Origin: Portibacter lacus
GTDB lineage: Bacteria > Bacteroidota > Bacteroidia > Chitinophagales > Saprospiraceae
Length of the DNA: 64,000 nt
Reading direction: 5' to 3'
NCBI RefSeq assembly: GCF_021533215.1
Contig: NZ_JAJNKA010000002.1
Coordinates: 361,001-425,000 of the forward strand
Shown piece by piece: positions 63,269 to 64,000 of this stretch. A program made the translations under genes and the position numbers. The notes below the pieces were generated by a model. It did not search any database. It was given only the letters and a program-made list of their open reading frames with translations, and was not told where the DNA came from. Each line of letters opens with the position of its first letter. The stretch's first letter is position 1.

Positions 63269-63886
63269 ATGATGAAAACTGAAGACAAGAAAAATCAAGT
63301 AGAAGAGCCAGTTTCGCTCTATAGTGATAAATATACCTATGCCGATTATCTGAAATTCGACTTCGAAGAAATGGTGGAACTGATAAGAGGAAAGATATTC
63401 AAGATGTCTCCAGCACCTTCGTCTAATCATCAAAGAATCAGTACGAATCTTACTGGAGAACTTCATAGTATATTTAAAAAATCTGAATGTAATCTTTATC
63501 ACGCACCCTTCGACGTCATTCTACCTATTGAAAATAAAAAGAGAAATCAGTCCAATACCGTTGTTCAGCCAGATCTTTGCATCATTTGTGATTCATCGAA
63601 AATAGAAAAAGCAGGCTGTTTTGGAGTACCAGACCTGGTCATAGAAATCATTTCACCGAATACTTCGAAGAAAGATCTGGAATATAAGTATTCAGTTTAT
63701 GAGGAATCTGGTGTTCGGGAGTATTGGATAGTAATGCCAGAAGTAGAAGCCGTGGTGATCTATGTATTAGAGAACGGAAAATATCAGAAATTTAAGGCAT
63801 TTGGAAAGGAAGATGAGCTTTATTCGAGCATTTTCCCAGAGATGAAGATTAAGTTGGATGATGTTTTTCCGAAGCAGGAGGATTAA
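63269..63886 (+). CDS. Uma2 family PD-(D/E)XK nuclease-like protein, copy 4
   Basis: A 205-residue paralogue started at MMKTEDKKNQVEEP. It has GVPDLVIEI where the others have GAPDLVIEI. Its variable segment reads STNLTGELHSIFKKSECNLY. Its first third resembles copy 3 and its last third resembles copy 2 (with the C-terminal tail DDVFPKQED shared with copy 3), so it appears mosaic. The bases after its stop start like the other spacers and then diverge, so the array ends here or continues past the window. Confidence 0.9.
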   Translation: MMKTEDKKNQVEEPVSLYSDKYTYADYLKFDFEEMVELIRGKIFKMSPAPSSNHQRISTNLTGELHSIFKKSECNLYHAPFDVILPIENKKRNQSNTVVQPDLCIICDSSKIEKAGCFGVPDLVIEIISPNTSKKDLEYKYSVYEESGVREYWIVMPEVEAVVIYVLENGKYQKFKAFGKEDELYSSIFPEMKIKLDDVFPKQED

Positions 63887-64000
63887 TGTTGATAATTAAA
63901 CTTGATCATATAAACCTGCAATTTGCGCTGATACAGCTTTTCAAAAGTAGGAATTTATTGGACAAGCATTGTATTACTGACGAAGTCGAATAGACATATA

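Larger units (their letters stand above)
61347..63886 (+). repeat. Tandem array of four Uma2 gene units (about 640-660 bp each)
   Basis: Gene plus spacer is the repeated unit. Each spacer begins like GGATTAATGTTGATTGT and ends TTTAAAATGATGAAAACTGA, with small differences. Protein similarity among copies is high except for about 20 residues in the first half. This indicates tandem duplication followed by partial gene conversion. Confidence 0.9.

Noticed and set aside
61347-63886. Diversity-generating retroelement acting on the Uma2 variable segment
   Set aside because: No reverse transcriptase or template repeat is seen in the window, and the differences are not limited to adenine positions; duplication with gene conversion explains them better.

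Overview
The window is chromosomal DNA from a member of the Bacteroidota. The evidence is a set of type IX secretion parts (PorQ and cargo sorting domains), TonB-dependent receptor and TonB-domain genes, a flexixanthin/myxol-type carotenoid cluster, DUF2490/DUF2141/DUF3109 families, low GC, weak Shine-Dalgarno sites and TAnnTTTG-type promoter elements. I cannot name the genus; a Saprospira- or Cytophaga-like lineage would fit. Almost all of the window reads as core or ordinary accessory chromosome. I see no prophage, CRISPR array, complete insertion sequence, rRNA or convincing tRNA. Positions of short sites may be off by one base.

Layout. 1-8.8 kb: a minus-strand nitrogen-assimilation block (P-II regulator, ammonium channel, outer-membrane barrel, glutamate synthase GltB and GltD), with an attenuator-like hairpin in the gltB leader. 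9-12 kb: a helical protein of unknown function and an ECF sigma / anti-sigma-like / Spy-like operon. 12-16.2 kb: an acyltransferase and DNA ligase LigA in a repeat-rich stretch. It holds three arrays of degenerate GACTY heptamers, an intergenic hairpin cluster, and a four-helix-bundle gene interrupted by a 162-bp foldback element. 16.2-18 kb: VanX-like dipeptidase and MoxR ATPase. 18.2-26.8 kb: a seven-gene operon coding a MacAB-TolC-like exporter together with an NtrB/NtrC-like two-component system.

27-38 kb: envelope genes, then a tightly packed MetZ / DUF3089 hydrolase / sensor kinase / TonB-dependent receptor operon and a TPR protein. 37.9-41.6 kb: two TonB-domain proteins, VanZ, GcvH and a citrate synthase of the mitochondrial type. 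42-47 kb: DUF3109, a PpiD-like folding factor, a YwqK-like lipoprotein and PorQ. 47-51.6 kb: an AraC regulator and the carotenoid genes CrtA-like, CruF-like, CrtD/CrtI-like and DUF2141.

51.7-59.2 kb: a minus-strand glycan-utilisation group (type IX cargo, sulfatase, SGNH hydrolase, GH30 glycosidase, AraC regulator, M81 metallopeptidase). 59.3-61.2 kb: mnmG. 61.3-63.9 kb: four tandem Uma2-family PD-(D/E)XK nuclease genes with one sharply divergent segment and mosaic identity between copies. The most interesting signals are the Uma2 array, the foldback element whose precise removal restores its host gene, and the possible attenuator before gltB.
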